64,000 nucleotides of DNA. It comes from RPQJ01 sp963793675. Lineage in GTDB: Bacteria; Pseudomonadota; Gammaproteobacteria; Steroidobacterales; Steroidobacteraceae. A program made the translations under genes and the position numbers. The notes beneath the pieces are model-generated. The model made no database searches and had not been told where the DNA came from. It worked only from the letters and a program-made list of their open reading frames with translations. The stretch covers positions 62,001-126,000 of the forward strand of contig CAWCBA010000001.1 of NCBI GenBank assembly GCA_963793675.1. Reading direction: 5' to 3'. Positions within the stretch are counted from its first letter, which is position 1; each line of letters opens with the position of its first letter. This document shows, piece by piece, positions 37,536 through 46,352 of the stretch.

Positions 37536-39017
37536 TCAGGACGCGAGTTCTGCGCGATAGAGATCGTCGAGCAACCCGCGGAGACGTGTATGGATTTCCT
37601 GGCGGCGCAGGCGGCCGTTCGCCGTCAGCGTGCCGTCCGCAAAACTGAAAGGATGGGGGGCACGCGCCCAGTGGCGCACCTGCGCATAGTTCGGCAGCGC
37701 CGCGTTGGCAGCGTCGATGGCAGCTTCGACGGCAGCGTCGGGCGCTTCCTGCAGCGATGCCCCGACCAGGGCGACGGCGTACGGCCGTGACTCACCGTAG
37801 ACCAGCACGGGCCGCCCCGCGAGGCGCTGCGAGATCTCGCACTCGACCCATTCCGGCGACACGTTGCGGCCAAAGCCGGTGATGAACCGATTGCCGATGC
37901 GGCCGTGCAGCTGCAGGTAGCCGTCGGCATCGAGAACACCAAGGTCACCGGTCGCGATTTCATCGAGCGGCGCACGCGGCGGATCACCGAGGTAGCCGAG
38001 CATCGTATTGCCGGCAACGTGCACCTGCCCTGCAGCATCGACACGTACGCGCACATGTGGCAACGGACGACCGACGGTTCCGGCACGGCGTGATGCGGGC
38101 GTGTTCAGGCACACGACCGACGCGCATTCGCTGAGGCCGTAACCTTCATAGACAGGGATGCCGACGGCGTCGGCCCGCGCGAGCAACTCGCGCGAGACCT
38201 TCGCACCGCCGACGGCGACGAACTGCAGCGAGGCCGGCGCCTGCCAGCCACGTTCGGCCGCGACAACCAGCACCTGCAGCAGTTCCGGCACGAGGATCAG
38301 GCTGTTGGGTCGCTCGCGCGACAATGTCCCGAGCAACCGGGCCGCATCCAGGCCGCCATAGCTCATGCCCGTGACCGAGCTCGGCGGCAGGACGCAGGTC
38401 GCGCCACGCAGCAGGGGCGCGTACAGGCCCGCGACGTTTTCGAGCAACGTCGCGAGCGGCAGGATGCAGAGGTGGCGTTCGATCGAGAGTTCGCGTGTGG
38501 CGCCTGCCACCGACCCCGCGATGGCCTCGAGCGCCGGGCCCGAGAGGCACACCCCCTTCGGGTTCGAGGTGCTGCCCGAGGTGTAGGTGATCTTGCGCGT
38601 GCCCACGGGCGCAACGGTCCGGCTCGCGAGGTCGAGCTGCCGGCGGAACCGGTGCAGACCAGACACGGGCGAGGTGTCATCCAGTCGCCAGCCTGGCAGC
38701 ACCGCCTGCGCGCGTGTCTCGTCGTCGGTGAGGACCGCATCGACGCCCGCATCGTCGAGCGCATGCGCCATCTGTGCGGGCGTGAAGGAGCCGGGCAGCG
38801 GCACCGAGAGCATTTCGCCGACGTGCAGCGCGAGGTCGGCCAGTGCCCACGGCACGCCGTTGTCCGCCAGCACGGCGTGACGCTCAGCCCCACCCTGTCG
38901 CAGCCACTCGATCTCGAGATCGATCAGCGACGGCAGGGCACCATAGGAAACCGTGCGTCGCGCGTCGACGAGAGCGATTGCGCCCGGAGGCGCACGGCGC
39001 AGCGCATCCAGCAGCAT
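37536..39017 (-). CDS. AMP-dependent acyl synthetase/ligase
   Basis: A 493-residue ANL-superfamily adenylating enzyme that should activate a carboxylic acid with ATP. Core motifs: YTSGSTSNPKG at 145-155, YEGYGLSE, and ATGDLGVLDADGYLQLHGR. The C-terminal A10 motif reads TANGRLRR, so the usual catalytic lysine is arginine at about residue 469. The protein is somewhat short. The ATG at 39017 shares one base with the TGA of the hemolysin-family gene (TGATG), proving the start and coupling; the open frame upstream is not coding-like. With its neighbours it probably loads a fatty acid for the UndA-like enzyme or for the hemolysin-family acyltransferase-like protein. Confidence 0.87.
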   Translation of the reverse strand: MLLDALRRAPPGAIALVDARRTVSYGALPSLIDLEIEWLRQGGAERHAVLADNGVPWALADLALHVGEMLSVPLPGSFTPAQMAHALDDAGVDAVLTDDETRAQAVLPGWRLDDTSPVSGLHRFRRQLDLASRTVAPVGTRKITYTSGSTSNPKGVCLSGPALEAIAGSVAGATRELSIERHLCILPLATLLENVAGLYAPLLRGATCVLPPSSVTGMSYGGLDAARLLGTLSRERPNSLILVPELLQVLVVAAERGWQAPASLQFVAVGGAKVSRELLARADAVGIPVYEGYGLSECASVVCLNTPASRRAGTVGRPLPHVRVRVDAAGQVHVAGNTMLGYLGDPPRAPLDEIATGDLGVLDADGYLQLHGRIGNRFITGFGRNVSPEWVECEISQRLAGRPVLVYGESRPYAVALVGASLQEAPDAAVEAAIDAANAALPNYAQVRHWARAPHPFSFADGTLTANGRLRRQEIHTRLRGLLDDLYRAELAS

Positions 39018-39691
39018 CAGTGACCCGGCGTCCGGTGCGCGAAGCCGGCGAGCCGATCGGCGTCGGGCAGGTAACCGGCGAACACGCGAGGATCGGTCTC
39101 GTAATAGCGACCCCACGAATCCGCGGAGGTGGCGACGCTCGACGGATCGGCCCGGCCAAGCTCGATCAGCGGCGCGCCAAAGCCTTCGAGGATCTGGCGC
39201 AGCGCGCCGGTGGCGGTGAAGACGATCCACGAGTAGCGGTGGTGCATCAGGAACACGGGTAGCTGGGCGACCATGCGCACCGCGGCGCGGCAGCTGGCGC
39301 CCGCGAGGTTGCCGACTTCGACGATTTCGTCGCGCCGAACGGCGGGCGCACCGCCACGGTCCACCGCGAGCGACTGCAGGCTTGCCGTCAGTCGTTCTTC
39401 GATGGGGCGGTCGAGGTATTGTTCGAGGTAGAGCCGACTCTCCTCTGCACCGCGGATGCCCGCGACACCGCGCAGCTCACCCTGACGGTCACGGAACGAG
39501 ATGAGCGTGGGCATGAACGTACGGACGGCGGCGCCATGCTTGGCGGCGAACCGGGTACGGACATAAGCCTCCAGGTCGTCGCGGCCCGCTTCGCCGGCAC
39601 GGACCGGCTGCAGGTGCAGGCTTGCTCCCAGCGTGCGCAGTTCGTAGGCCGCCCGCTGCTGTAGCGTCATCCTGCGCGGGGTTTCGGTCAT
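39017..39691 (-). CDS. thermostable hemolysin (delta-VPH) family protein
   Basis: A 224-residue protein of the thermostable hemolysin family named after Vibrio delta-VPH. Recognised by LEAYVRTRFAAKHGAAV, FMPTLISFRDRQGELRGVAG, ESRLYLEQYLDRPIEERL and VEVGNLAG. The pattern of strands resembles a GNAT-like acyltransferase (compare acyl-homoserine-lactone synthases), so the hemolysin name may be misleading. No signal peptide or membrane segment is visible. The ATG at 39691 has GGAAG 10 bases upstream; an extended frame to 39784 is less likely. It is the first gene of the cluster and is divergent from an ECF sigma gene 200 bases away. Confidence 0.75.
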   Translation of the reverse strand: MTETPRRMTLQQRAAYELRTLGASLHLQPVRAGEAGRDDLEAYVRTRFAAKHGAAVRTFMPTLISFRDRQGELRGVAGIRGAEESRLYLEQYLDRPIEERLTASLQSLAVDRGGAPAVRRDEIVEVGNLAGASCRAAVRMVAQLPVFLMHHRYSWIVFTATGALRQILEGFGAPLIELGRADPSSVATSADSWGRYYETDPRVFAGYLPDADRLAGFAHRTPGH

Positions 39692-39893
39692 GAGGTTGAT
39701 GGCTTCCAAGTCCGCTCCTGGTGTGGTTGCAGCCCGCTTTGGCCTGGCGGACCGCGGTAAGACGGCCGCGGGCAAGGAAATCAATCGCGTCCGATAAACC
39801 CCTTTTAATTCAATGCATTACGGCAACCGACGCCGGGTCCGGTCGGGCCGCGATTGATTTGCAACGGCAGCCGCGTCTTACTCGCGTGCAACG
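39692..39893. other. divergent intergenic region with A/T-rich island
   Basis: This 202-base gap must hold promoters for both the hemolysin-family cluster and the ECF sigma operon. An unusually A/T-rich stretch lies at about 39798-39826 (CCCTTTTAATTCAATGCATT). I could not assign -35/-10 pairs with confidence and see no Fur-like site. Confidence 0.35.
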
Positions 39894-40517
39894 ATGGACC
39901 ATGCGATGAAGGAGGAGCGCGAACTGGTCGCAGCGATGCTCGCTGGCGACGAGCGCGCATTCACGACTTTTTTCGAGACGTATTTCCCGCGCGTCTATCG
40001 CTTTGCGCTGCCGCGCATGAACCGCAATGCCGACGCCACCAAGGACGTCGTGCAGGCCACGCTGATCAAGGCAATGCGCGCGGTCGGGGACTGGCGGGGC
40101 GAGGCTGCGCTCTTTACCTGGCTGTGCCAGATCTGCCGTCGACAGATCGCCGATCACGTGCGCAGCGAACGTCGTTACTCCTCCAAGGTCGTCCTGATCG
40201 ACGACAGCGAGGAGGTACGGGCCGCGCTTGAATCCATCGAGGCGCCGTCGACCGACGACCCGCTGCACGGCGCGGATCGCGCCGAACTCGGTCGCCTGGT
40301 GCACGCGGTGCTCGACCGGCTGCCCAGCCGGTACGGCGAAGCGCTGGAATGGAAATACGTCGAAGGCCGCTCGGTCGAGGAAATCGGCGAGCGGCTGGGC
40401 ATCGGCCAGACGGCGGCACAGTCGCTGCTGGCAAGGGCCCGGAGCGCTTTTCGGGAAGGGGTGGAGGCTGTCTTCGGCGCGTCGGCAGACGACGTGCTCG
40501 CCAGTCTCGAGGCATGA
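39894..40517 (+). CDS. ECF RNA polymerase sigma factor (FecI-like position)
   Basis: A 207-residue sigma-70 family ECF factor. Region 2: AFTTFFETYFPRVYRFALPR, TKDVVQATLIKAMRAVGDW and LFTWLCQICRRQIADHVRSE. Region 4: VLDRLPSRYGEALEWKYVEG and SVEEIGERLGIGQTAAQSLL, the helix-turn-helix. Two starts are possible, ATG 39894 and ATG 39906, and neither has a strong ribosome site. A FecR-like gene follows after 10 bases and a TonB-dependent receptor after that, the layout of cell-surface signalling operons, so it probably drives transcription of the receptor when the ligand is bound. Confidence 0.92.
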   Translation: MDHAMKEERELVAAMLAGDERAFTTFFETYFPRVYRFALPRMNRNADATKDVVQATLIKAMRAVGDWRGEAALFTWLCQICRRQIADHVRSERRYSSKVVLIDDSEEVRAALESIEAPSTDDPLHGADRAELGRLVHAVLDRLPSRYGEALEWKYVEGRSVEEIGERLGIGQTAAQSLLARARSAFREGVEAVFGASADDVLASLEA

Positions 40518-40527
40518 GAACGAAACG

Positions 40528-41550
40528 ATGAACAATCACGATCAGAATGACGAACGCGCTGGCGACGACGCCGATCTCGCGGCCTTGCTGCGCGCAGTCG
40601 GCCCGCGCCTGCAGCCACCGGCGGACGTCGCTGCTGGCGTGCGTGCCGCCGTTGCCGCCGAATGGCGCGCGCAGCTCGCGGCCCGTCAACCAGCCAGGCG
40701 TCGCGTCGTGCAACCCTGGATGGCGATGGCAGCGTCCGTCGCGGCGATCGCGATCGCGGTCGGCATCGCCTTGCCGCGGTGGAATGGCTCGGGCGACCCG
40801 CTGGCGACCGTTGCCCGCGTGTCCGGCACGGCCGCAGTCCGTCATTCGGCTGATGGCGCGTGGCAACCGCTGGAGGCCGGCTCAAGCATCGGCGCAGCCG
40901 ATGAAATCCGCACGGAAGGTTCCAGCCGGGTCGCATTGCGTCGCCCTGACGGTCTCGAGGTGCGCCTCGACGCCGCCACGCAACTCGCGTTCGACGACGA
41001 CGAACGCGCGTCGCTCGCGACGGGCAGCGTCTACGTCGACGCGGGCGCGCCGGGCTCAGGCAGTGACGCGTTCGTGATCGGCACGCCTTTCGGTGACGTA
41101 CGACACCTCGGCACGCAATACGTCGCGGCGGTCAGGGACGGCGTGCTGCAGGTGGACGTGCGCGAAGGCAGCGTCGCGGTCGACAGGGGCCGCACGCCCG
41201 CCGTGGCTCGTGCCGGTGAATCGTTGACGATAGCGCGGGATGGTGCAGTGAGCCGTTCGCAACTCGATGTGTACGGTGATTCCTGGCGCTGGGCCGAGTC
41301 CGTCGCGCCCGAATTTGCCATCGAAGGACGCTCGCTCGACGAATTCCTCACGTGGGCGGGCCGCGAGACGGGTCGCAAGATCGTCTACACCTCGGCCGAC
41401 GCCGCGCGTGAAGCCGAATCGACACGGCTGAAAGGGTCGGTCGCGGGCCTGGCACCCGAAGCTGCCATCGCCGCCGTGTTCGCCTCGGAGCCGGGGCTGA
41501 GGCAACAGATCGCGGGTGGGCAGATCAGGGTGGAACGCGTCAGCCGCTGA
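40528..41550 (+). CDS. FecR-family anti-sigma/signal-transducing protein with C-terminal STN-like domain
   Basis: A 340-residue single-pass membrane protein. A cytoplasmic N-terminal part (1-65) is followed by one membrane helix (about 68-88, MAMAASVAAIAIAVGIALP) and then the periplasmic FecR domain (ATVARVSGTAAVRHSADGAW, DEIRTEGSSRVALRRPDG, VIGTPFGDVRHLGTQYVAAV, VREGSVAVDRG). The last 80 residues (SLDEFLTWAGRETGRKIVYT to QQIAGGQIRVERV) look like an STN domain, as in secretins and TonB receptors. It should relay the receptor's signal across the inner membrane to the sigma factor encoded 10 bases upstream. The ATG at 40528 is the first start after the sigma stop. Confidence 0.9.
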   Translation: MNNHDQNDERAGDDADLAALLRAVGPRLQPPADVAAGVRAAVAAEWRAQLAARQPARRRVVQPWMAMAASVAAIAIAVGIALPRWNGSGDPLATVARVSGTAAVRHSADGAWQPLEAGSSIGAADEIRTEGSSRVALRRPDGLEVRLDAATQLAFDDDERASLATGSVYVDAGAPGSGSDAFVIGTPFGDVRHLGTQYVAAVRDGVLQVDVREGSVAVDRGRTPAVARAGESLTIARDGAVSRSQLDVYGDSWRWAESVAPEFAIEGRSLDEFLTWAGRETGRKIVYTSADAAREAESTRLKGSVAGLAPEAAIAAVFASEPGLRQQIAGGQIRVERVSR

Positions 41551-41630
41551 ACGGCATGCCGCGGTAGGCGGGTCGGCGACACTCGGCTACCATCACGGCG
41601 TCCGGCCGCTGCGGCGGCCCGGGCAGACCT

Positions 41631-43974
41631 ATGCCCACCCGCCAGCCACGCCCTCGCCCTCGTGCCCCGACTGCCCCACGACTCGCTTTCAGAGCCGCCG
41701 CGGTCCTGCTCGCATGCCTGGGCGCAAGCGCCTTGCAGGCGGCTGCGCCATATCGCGGACGCTCGGTCGACTCCGTCCTCGAAGAACTCGCCGCCACGGC
41801 CAGCGTCCAGCTCGTCTACACGTCAGCCGTGGTTCCCGCGACGGCGATTGTCGGCAGCGAACCCTCGGCAGGGCCGGCACTCGAAGCGATCGCACAGATA
41901 CTGGCCCCCCTCGGTCTGGAACTGCAGCGCATCGAGGGACGGGTTTACTCCGTCGTTCCCGCCAGGGAATCGAAGCGTGCGCCCACGGCTGCACCGGCTG
42001 TTCCAGCCGATCCGCGCGAGGAGCCTATCGCCGACGTCGTCGTGACGGCCAGCCGCTACTCGCTGGCCTCCGACGTGCCGGAGGTGCATGCCTTTCTGTC
42101 ACAGGACGAACTCGAGGCACTGCCACGCCTGGCCGAGGACGCGCTCAAGGCCGTCCATCGCCTGCCGGGCGCCGCCAGCAACGGGCTCGCAGGACTTGCG
42201 CACATGCGCGGTGGCGACGCCAACGAGACCCAGGTCCTGCTCGACGGGCTGCCGCTCTACGAGCCGTTTCACCTGCGCCTGCTGCAGAGCCCTGCCAGCG
42301 TGCTCGACGAGCGGATCATCGATGGGCTCGACGTCTACGCGGGCGGATTCACGTCCGAATACGGCGACCGCATGAGCGCGATCATCGATGCGCGCTCGCT
42401 GCGGCCAGCAGCCGACGCGTACTACGAGCTGGGCCTGAGCCTGATGCATACCAACGCGCTCGCTTCGCACAGGTTTGCGGACGGGCGTGGCCAGTGGCTC
42501 GCCTCGATCCGCCGCAGCAACCTCGGCGACGTTGCGGACATCCTCAACTCGGACCTCGGCGAACCGAAGTACGTCGACGGTTTCGGCCGCGTCGATTACG
42601 AGTGGTCGCCCTCGACGCGAGGCAGCCTGCACCTGCTGCTCGCGAACGATCACGCCGAGATCACGAACTCCGCCGGCACCGAACACGCGATCGCCAAGTA
42701 CTCGAACGCCTACCTCTGGGGCACGCTCACGCACGAGTGGTCCAATCGACTGAACACGACGGCGCTCGTCTCGTTCACCGACGTCTCGGCCGAGCGCAAG
42801 GCGGAAGTGCTGGAACCCGGCAAGCGCATCGGCAATGTCGACGACGAGCGCGACTACGACGTGCTGGGATTCAAGCTCGATGCCAGCTACACGACCGACC
42901 GCTGGCTGCAGCGCGCCGGCATCGACGTGCGCAAGCTCGCTGCGACCTACGATTACACCGGCAGCGTGGACTTCGCATCCGACTATCCGTACCCCGACGC
43001 TCCGGCGCAAGACATCTCGCGCGCGCTCGAGCCAAGACCCTCGGGCGAGCACCTTGCCATGTATTACACGGTGCGCGGCAGGCTCACGGATGCACTCACG
43101 GCGGAGCTCGGACTGCGCTGGGACGAGGAGACCTACGGCGTCGACTCCGACAACCAGCTCGCACCGCGATTGAACGTGGCCTGGCGCCTGAACGATGCGA
43201 CGCGACTGCTGGCGAACTGGGGACGTTACCAGCAGTACCAGGGCATCGAGGAATTGCCAGTGGAGGACGGCGTTACCGATTTCGCCCCCGCGCAGCGTGC
43301 CGACCACTTCATCCTCGGTCTCGAGCGCGACCTCACGCCTGCATACGCCTTGCGACTGGAAGCGTACCGCAAGAACTACGACCGACTTGCGCACGCGCTA
43401 CGAGAACCTGTACGACCCGCTGTCACTGGCACCCGAATTGACCTGGGACCGCGTCGCGATTTCACCGACGTCGGCCGTGGCCGAGGGCGGCGAGATCCTG
43501 CTCACGCGCAAGCCGGTCGACGAGTGGAGCGGCTGGTTCGGGTACGCGTGGTCGCGCGTGGTGGATCGCGTCGATGGCAGCGACGTGCGGCGCAGCTGGG
43601 ACCAGACGCACACGCTGAACGCTGGCGCGCTCTGGTCGTCCGGGCCGTGGCAGGCAACGCTCGCGGCGCAGTTCCACACCGGCTGGCCCGTCACGCCGAT
43701 CGCGCTCGATGCGCAGGGCAACGTCGTGCAGGGCAGGCGCAACGGGACCCGCTACGCCGACTACGGTTCCGTCGACGCCCGGGTGAGCTACGAATGGGCG
43801 CTGTCGCGCGGCACGTTGACCGTGCATGGCGAGCTGACCAACGCATTCAACCGGCGCAACCCTTGCTGTACCGACATCGAGTACGAGCTGAGCGATGGCA
43901 CACCGACGCTGGACCGCGAACTGCGGCACTGGCTGCCGCTCGTGCCCTCGGTCGGCGTGCTGTGGAAGTTCTAG
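41631..43974 (+). CDS. TonB-dependent outer-membrane receptor with N-terminal STN signalling domain (one-base frame jump)
   Basis: About 780 residues after correction. Signal peptide (AFRAAAVLLACLGASALQAA), STN domain about 42-110 (YRGRSVDSVLEELAATASVQ to RIEGRVYSVV), plug domain from about 135 (VVTASRYSLASDVPEVHAFL, MRGGDANETQVLLDGLPLYE, YAGGFTSEYGDRMSAIIDAR), then the beta-barrel ending SVGVLWKF with the terminal phenylalanine needed for BAM assembly. The frame breaks at TT 43387-43388; removing one T gives RKNYDRLRTRYENLYDPLS. The STN domain marks it as a transducer that signals to FecR and the sigma factor upstream. The ligand is unknown; no Fur-like site or siderophore genes are nearby, so iron is not assured. 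Confidence 0.9.
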
Positions 43975-43978
43975 AGCC

Positions 43979-44857
43979 TCAGCCGACGCCGTGCTGGCGG
44001 AACCAGTCGAGGCACGCCGCCCAACCCGCCGCCGCGTCTTCCGCTCGATAGCTCGGTCGGTAGTCGGCGAGGAATGCGTGGCCCGCCTCGGGGTACACGA
44101 CGATCTCCGACGGCTTGTCCGCCGCCTTGAGTGCGGCACGCATCGCGTCGACGTCGGCCAGCGGGATGCCCTGGTCCTTGCCGCCATAGAGGCCCAGCAC
44201 CGGCGCGTTGATGTCGGCGACGATGTCGAGCGGGTACTTCGGCTGCAATTCAGTCGGCTCGCCCCGCAGGCGCCCGTACCAGGCGACACCCGCCTTGAGA
44301 TCCCTGTTGTGCGCGGCATAGAGCCAGGTGATGCGGCCACCCCAGCAGAATCCGGTGATGGCAAGCTTGCGCTGGTCACCCTTGCTCGACTGCCGGGCCC
44401 AGGCAACGGCCGCGTCGAGATCGGACATGACCTGCCCGTCGGGCACCTTGCTCACGACTTCCGCGAAGATCTGCTTCCAGTCGCTCAGCTGCGAGACGTC
44501 GCCCTGGCGCGCATAGAGTTCAGGAGCGACGGCACAGTACCCCTGCCGGGCGAAGCGCCGGCAGACGTCCCTGATGTGCTCGTGCACGCCGAAGATTTCC
44601 TGCACGACCAGCACTACGGGAAAGTGCTCGCCCTTGGCAGGCATGGCGCGATACGCCGGGATCTCGCCGTCCGCGACCGGAATCCGCACTTCGCCCGCTT
44701 CGAGGCCTTCGGCGCTGGTCGTGATCGTCGCGGCAGAGACCGGTTGCACCGCAAGCGCGAAACCCGTCGCGAGGGACGTCACCAGCACCTGCCGGCGCGT
44801 CAGCGAGCGTCGACCGAGCAGCGAGTCGAGCTCCGTACTGGTCCATTGATCGTGCAT
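43979..44857 (-). CDS. exported dienelactone hydrolase family protein
   Basis: A 292-residue alpha/beta hydrolase with a cysteine nucleophile in ITGFCWGGRITWLYA, the aspartate in LGLYGGKDQGIPL and the histidine in YPEAGHAFLADYRPSYR, as in dienelactone hydrolases. Unusually it has a twin-arginine-like N-terminus (RRSLTRRQVLVTSLATGFAL, cleavage near VSA), so it is probably exported folded. The ATG at 44857 has AGGAGGA about 9 bases upstream, which settles the start; an upstream extension to 45019 lies inside the thioesterase gene. The substrate is not necessarily a dienelactone, as no chlorocatechol genes are present. It faces the TonB receptor gene, four bases from its stop. Confidence 0.87.
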   Translation of the reverse strand: MHDQWTSTELDSLLGRRSLTRRQVLVTSLATGFALAVQPVSAATITTSAEGLEAGEVRIPVADGEIPAYRAMPAKGEHFPVVLVVQEIFGVHEHIRDVCRRFARQGYCAVAPELYARQGDVSQLSDWKQIFAEVVSKVPDGQVMSDLDAAVAWARQSSKGDQRKLAITGFCWGGRITWLYAAHNRDLKAGVAWYGRLRGEPTELQPKYPLDIVADINAPVLGLYGGKDQGIPLADVDAMRAALKAADKPSEIVVYPEAGHAFLADYRPSYRAEDAAAGWAACLDWFRQHGVG

Positions 44858-44882
44858 GTACGCGTTCCTCCTGGTCGTTGGC

Positions 44883-45365
44883 TCAGCGCGGCTCGACGCC
44901 GGGCTGGTAGGGTTCGGTCTCTCCGGCAATGGCCTGCGCCACCTCGGGCAGCACGATGTAACGCGTGAAGTCGTCGGGCATCCGCTTCGCACGCCCCGTC
45001 TGCAGGTCGATGCACACATAGTGGATCAGGGCGCGCAGCAAGGTTTCGCCGTCGGACTTCCTGCGGATCTGAAATCGACGCTCGATGCGCAGCTTGCAGT
45101 CATTGCGGACCGGCCACGTCGCCACCTCGATCTGGTCGCCCTCCAGTGCCGCCCGGATGTAATTGATCTGCGTGCGCCACACGGCCATGCCGCGGTTGAG
45201 CGAGCGGCACAGTTCCGGGCTGATGCCACGCGCAATCGAATGCGCCCAGGCGCAGTCGTCGAGCCAGGCGACGTAAACGGCGTTGTTGACGTGACCGTAA
45301 CCGTCGATCTCGTTGTGAACGGCGATGCGCTCGTGGATGAACGGTGACGGCAGGTCCCACGTCAT
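44883..45365 (-). CDS. acyl-CoA thioesterase, hotdog fold (YbgC/4HBT-like)
   Basis: A 160-residue hotdog-fold thioesterase. The active-site block EIDGYGHVNNAVYVAWLDDC is that of the 4-hydroxybenzoyl-CoA thioesterase/YbgC group, with the aspartate in DGYGHVNN. RRFQIRRKSDGETLLRALIH and VCIDLQTGRAKRMPDD fit the following strands. It would hydrolyse acyl-CoA or acyl-ACP in the cytosol. The start overlaps the stop of the acyltransferase gene (ATGA), so the two are translationally coupled, suggesting a shared role in acyl-chain turnover. The dienelactone hydrolase follows after 25 bases. Confidence 0.87.
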   Translation of the reverse strand: MTWDLPSPFIHERIAVHNEIDGYGHVNNAVYVAWLDDCAWAHSIARGISPELCRSLNRGMAVWRTQINYIRAALEGDQIEVATWPVRNDCKLRIERRFQIRRKSDGETLLRALIHYVCIDLQTGRAKRMPDDFTRYIVLPEVAQAIAGETEPYQPGVEPR

Positions 45366-46285
45366 TTCGCGCCGTCTCCTGCAGCCGGCCCGGGCCCGGG
45401 CAGCATGGCGTCGAGTCTCGCGTCCTTCTCGGTCCAGAGCATGCCCAGCCATTCCTTGAAACGCCCGCGCAACTTGGAGTCCGTCGCGTAGTCGCCCTGC
45501 GCAACCCACGGCTCGATCGGCCGCTTCAGGACGTGCATCCGCACGGGGCCAAGCCGGCCACAGCACAGGTCCCACAACGTCGGGCTGGGTTCGCTGTACG
45601 CGACGGTGACGTCGAGTACCGAGTGCAGCATGCCTCCCATCGCGGACAGCACGAACGCAACGCCACCCGGGCGCGGGCGCAGCAGGTGGCGATACGGCGA
45701 CTTGCTGGCCTTGTGCTTCGCTGCCGTGTAGCGCGTGCCCTCGACGAAATTCATCACCGACGTCGGCTGCAGCGCGAAACGTTCGCAGGCCTTGCGCGTC
45801 GCATCGAGGTCCTCGCCGCGGGCCTCGGGGTGTTTCTGCAGGTACGTGGCCGAGTGGCGCTTCATGAACGGAAAGTCGAGCGCCCACCACGCGAGCCCGA
45901 GGAACGGCACCCAGATCAGTTGCTGCTTCAGGAAGAACTTCAGGAAAGGGATGCGGCGGTTGAAAGCCTTCTGCAGCACCAGGATATCGACCCACGAACG
46001 ATGGTTCGACAGCACCAGGTACCAACTGCGGGGATCCAGGCCCTCGACGCCCTCGATCTCGAGTCGCAGCGCGCCCATCAGGCTGAAGATCGCGCCATTG
46101 CATCCTATCCACGCCTGGGCGATCTTGATCATGAGGGCGCTCGTCCACCGGCGCCACGCGGCGAGGGGCAGGAGCAGCTTCGCGAGCGCGACGACCAGCA
46201 GGATCGGCACCCAGAACAGCACGTTGACCACCATCAGCGAGATGGTGGTGAGGCCCTTCAGCGTGGAACCACGTCGTGTCTGCAC
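45362..46285 (-). CDS. 1-acyl-sn-glycerol-3-phosphate acyltransferase-like protein (YihG type)
   Basis: A 307-residue membrane-bound PlsC-family acyltransferase. One or two N-terminal membrane segments (TTISLMVVNVLFWVPILLVV) precede the catalytic H-x4-D motif in LVLSNHRSWVDILVLQ and the FVEGTRYTAAKH substrate-binding motif. The length and end resemble YihG, an accessory lysophosphatidate acyltransferase, rather than the essential PlsC. I chose GTG at 46285 (VQTRRGSTLKG), with GAGGA about 11 bases upstream; the longer frame runs into yceH on the other strand. Coupled by ATGA to the thioesterase gene. Confidence 0.85.
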   Translation of the reverse strand: MQTRRGSTLKGLTTISLMVVNVLFWVPILLVVALAKLLLPLAAWRRWTSALMIKIAQAWIGCNGAIFSLMGALRLEIEGVEGLDPRSWYLVLSNHRSWVDILVLQKAFNRRIPFLKFFLKQQLIWVPFLGLAWWALDFPFMKRHSATYLQKHPEARGEDLDATRKACERFALQPTSVMNFVEGTRYTAAKHKASKSPYRHLLRPRPGGVAFVLSAMGGMLHSVLDVTVAYSEPSPTLWDLCCGRLGPVRMHVLKRPIEPWVAQGDYATDSKLRGRFKEWLGMLWTEKDARLDAMLPGPGPAAGDGAK

Positions 46286-46352
46286 GTTCTGCCGATCCTC
46301 ACCGTCCCCGGGGTGTGCGATTATGCCCCGGTCAACGCCCCTGGAGCATGCC

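Noticed and set aside
42099..43394. Minus-strand open frame of 431 codons opposite the TonB receptor
   Set aside because: No domain-like pattern; valine/arginine-rich antisense shadow of a well-supported receptor gene.
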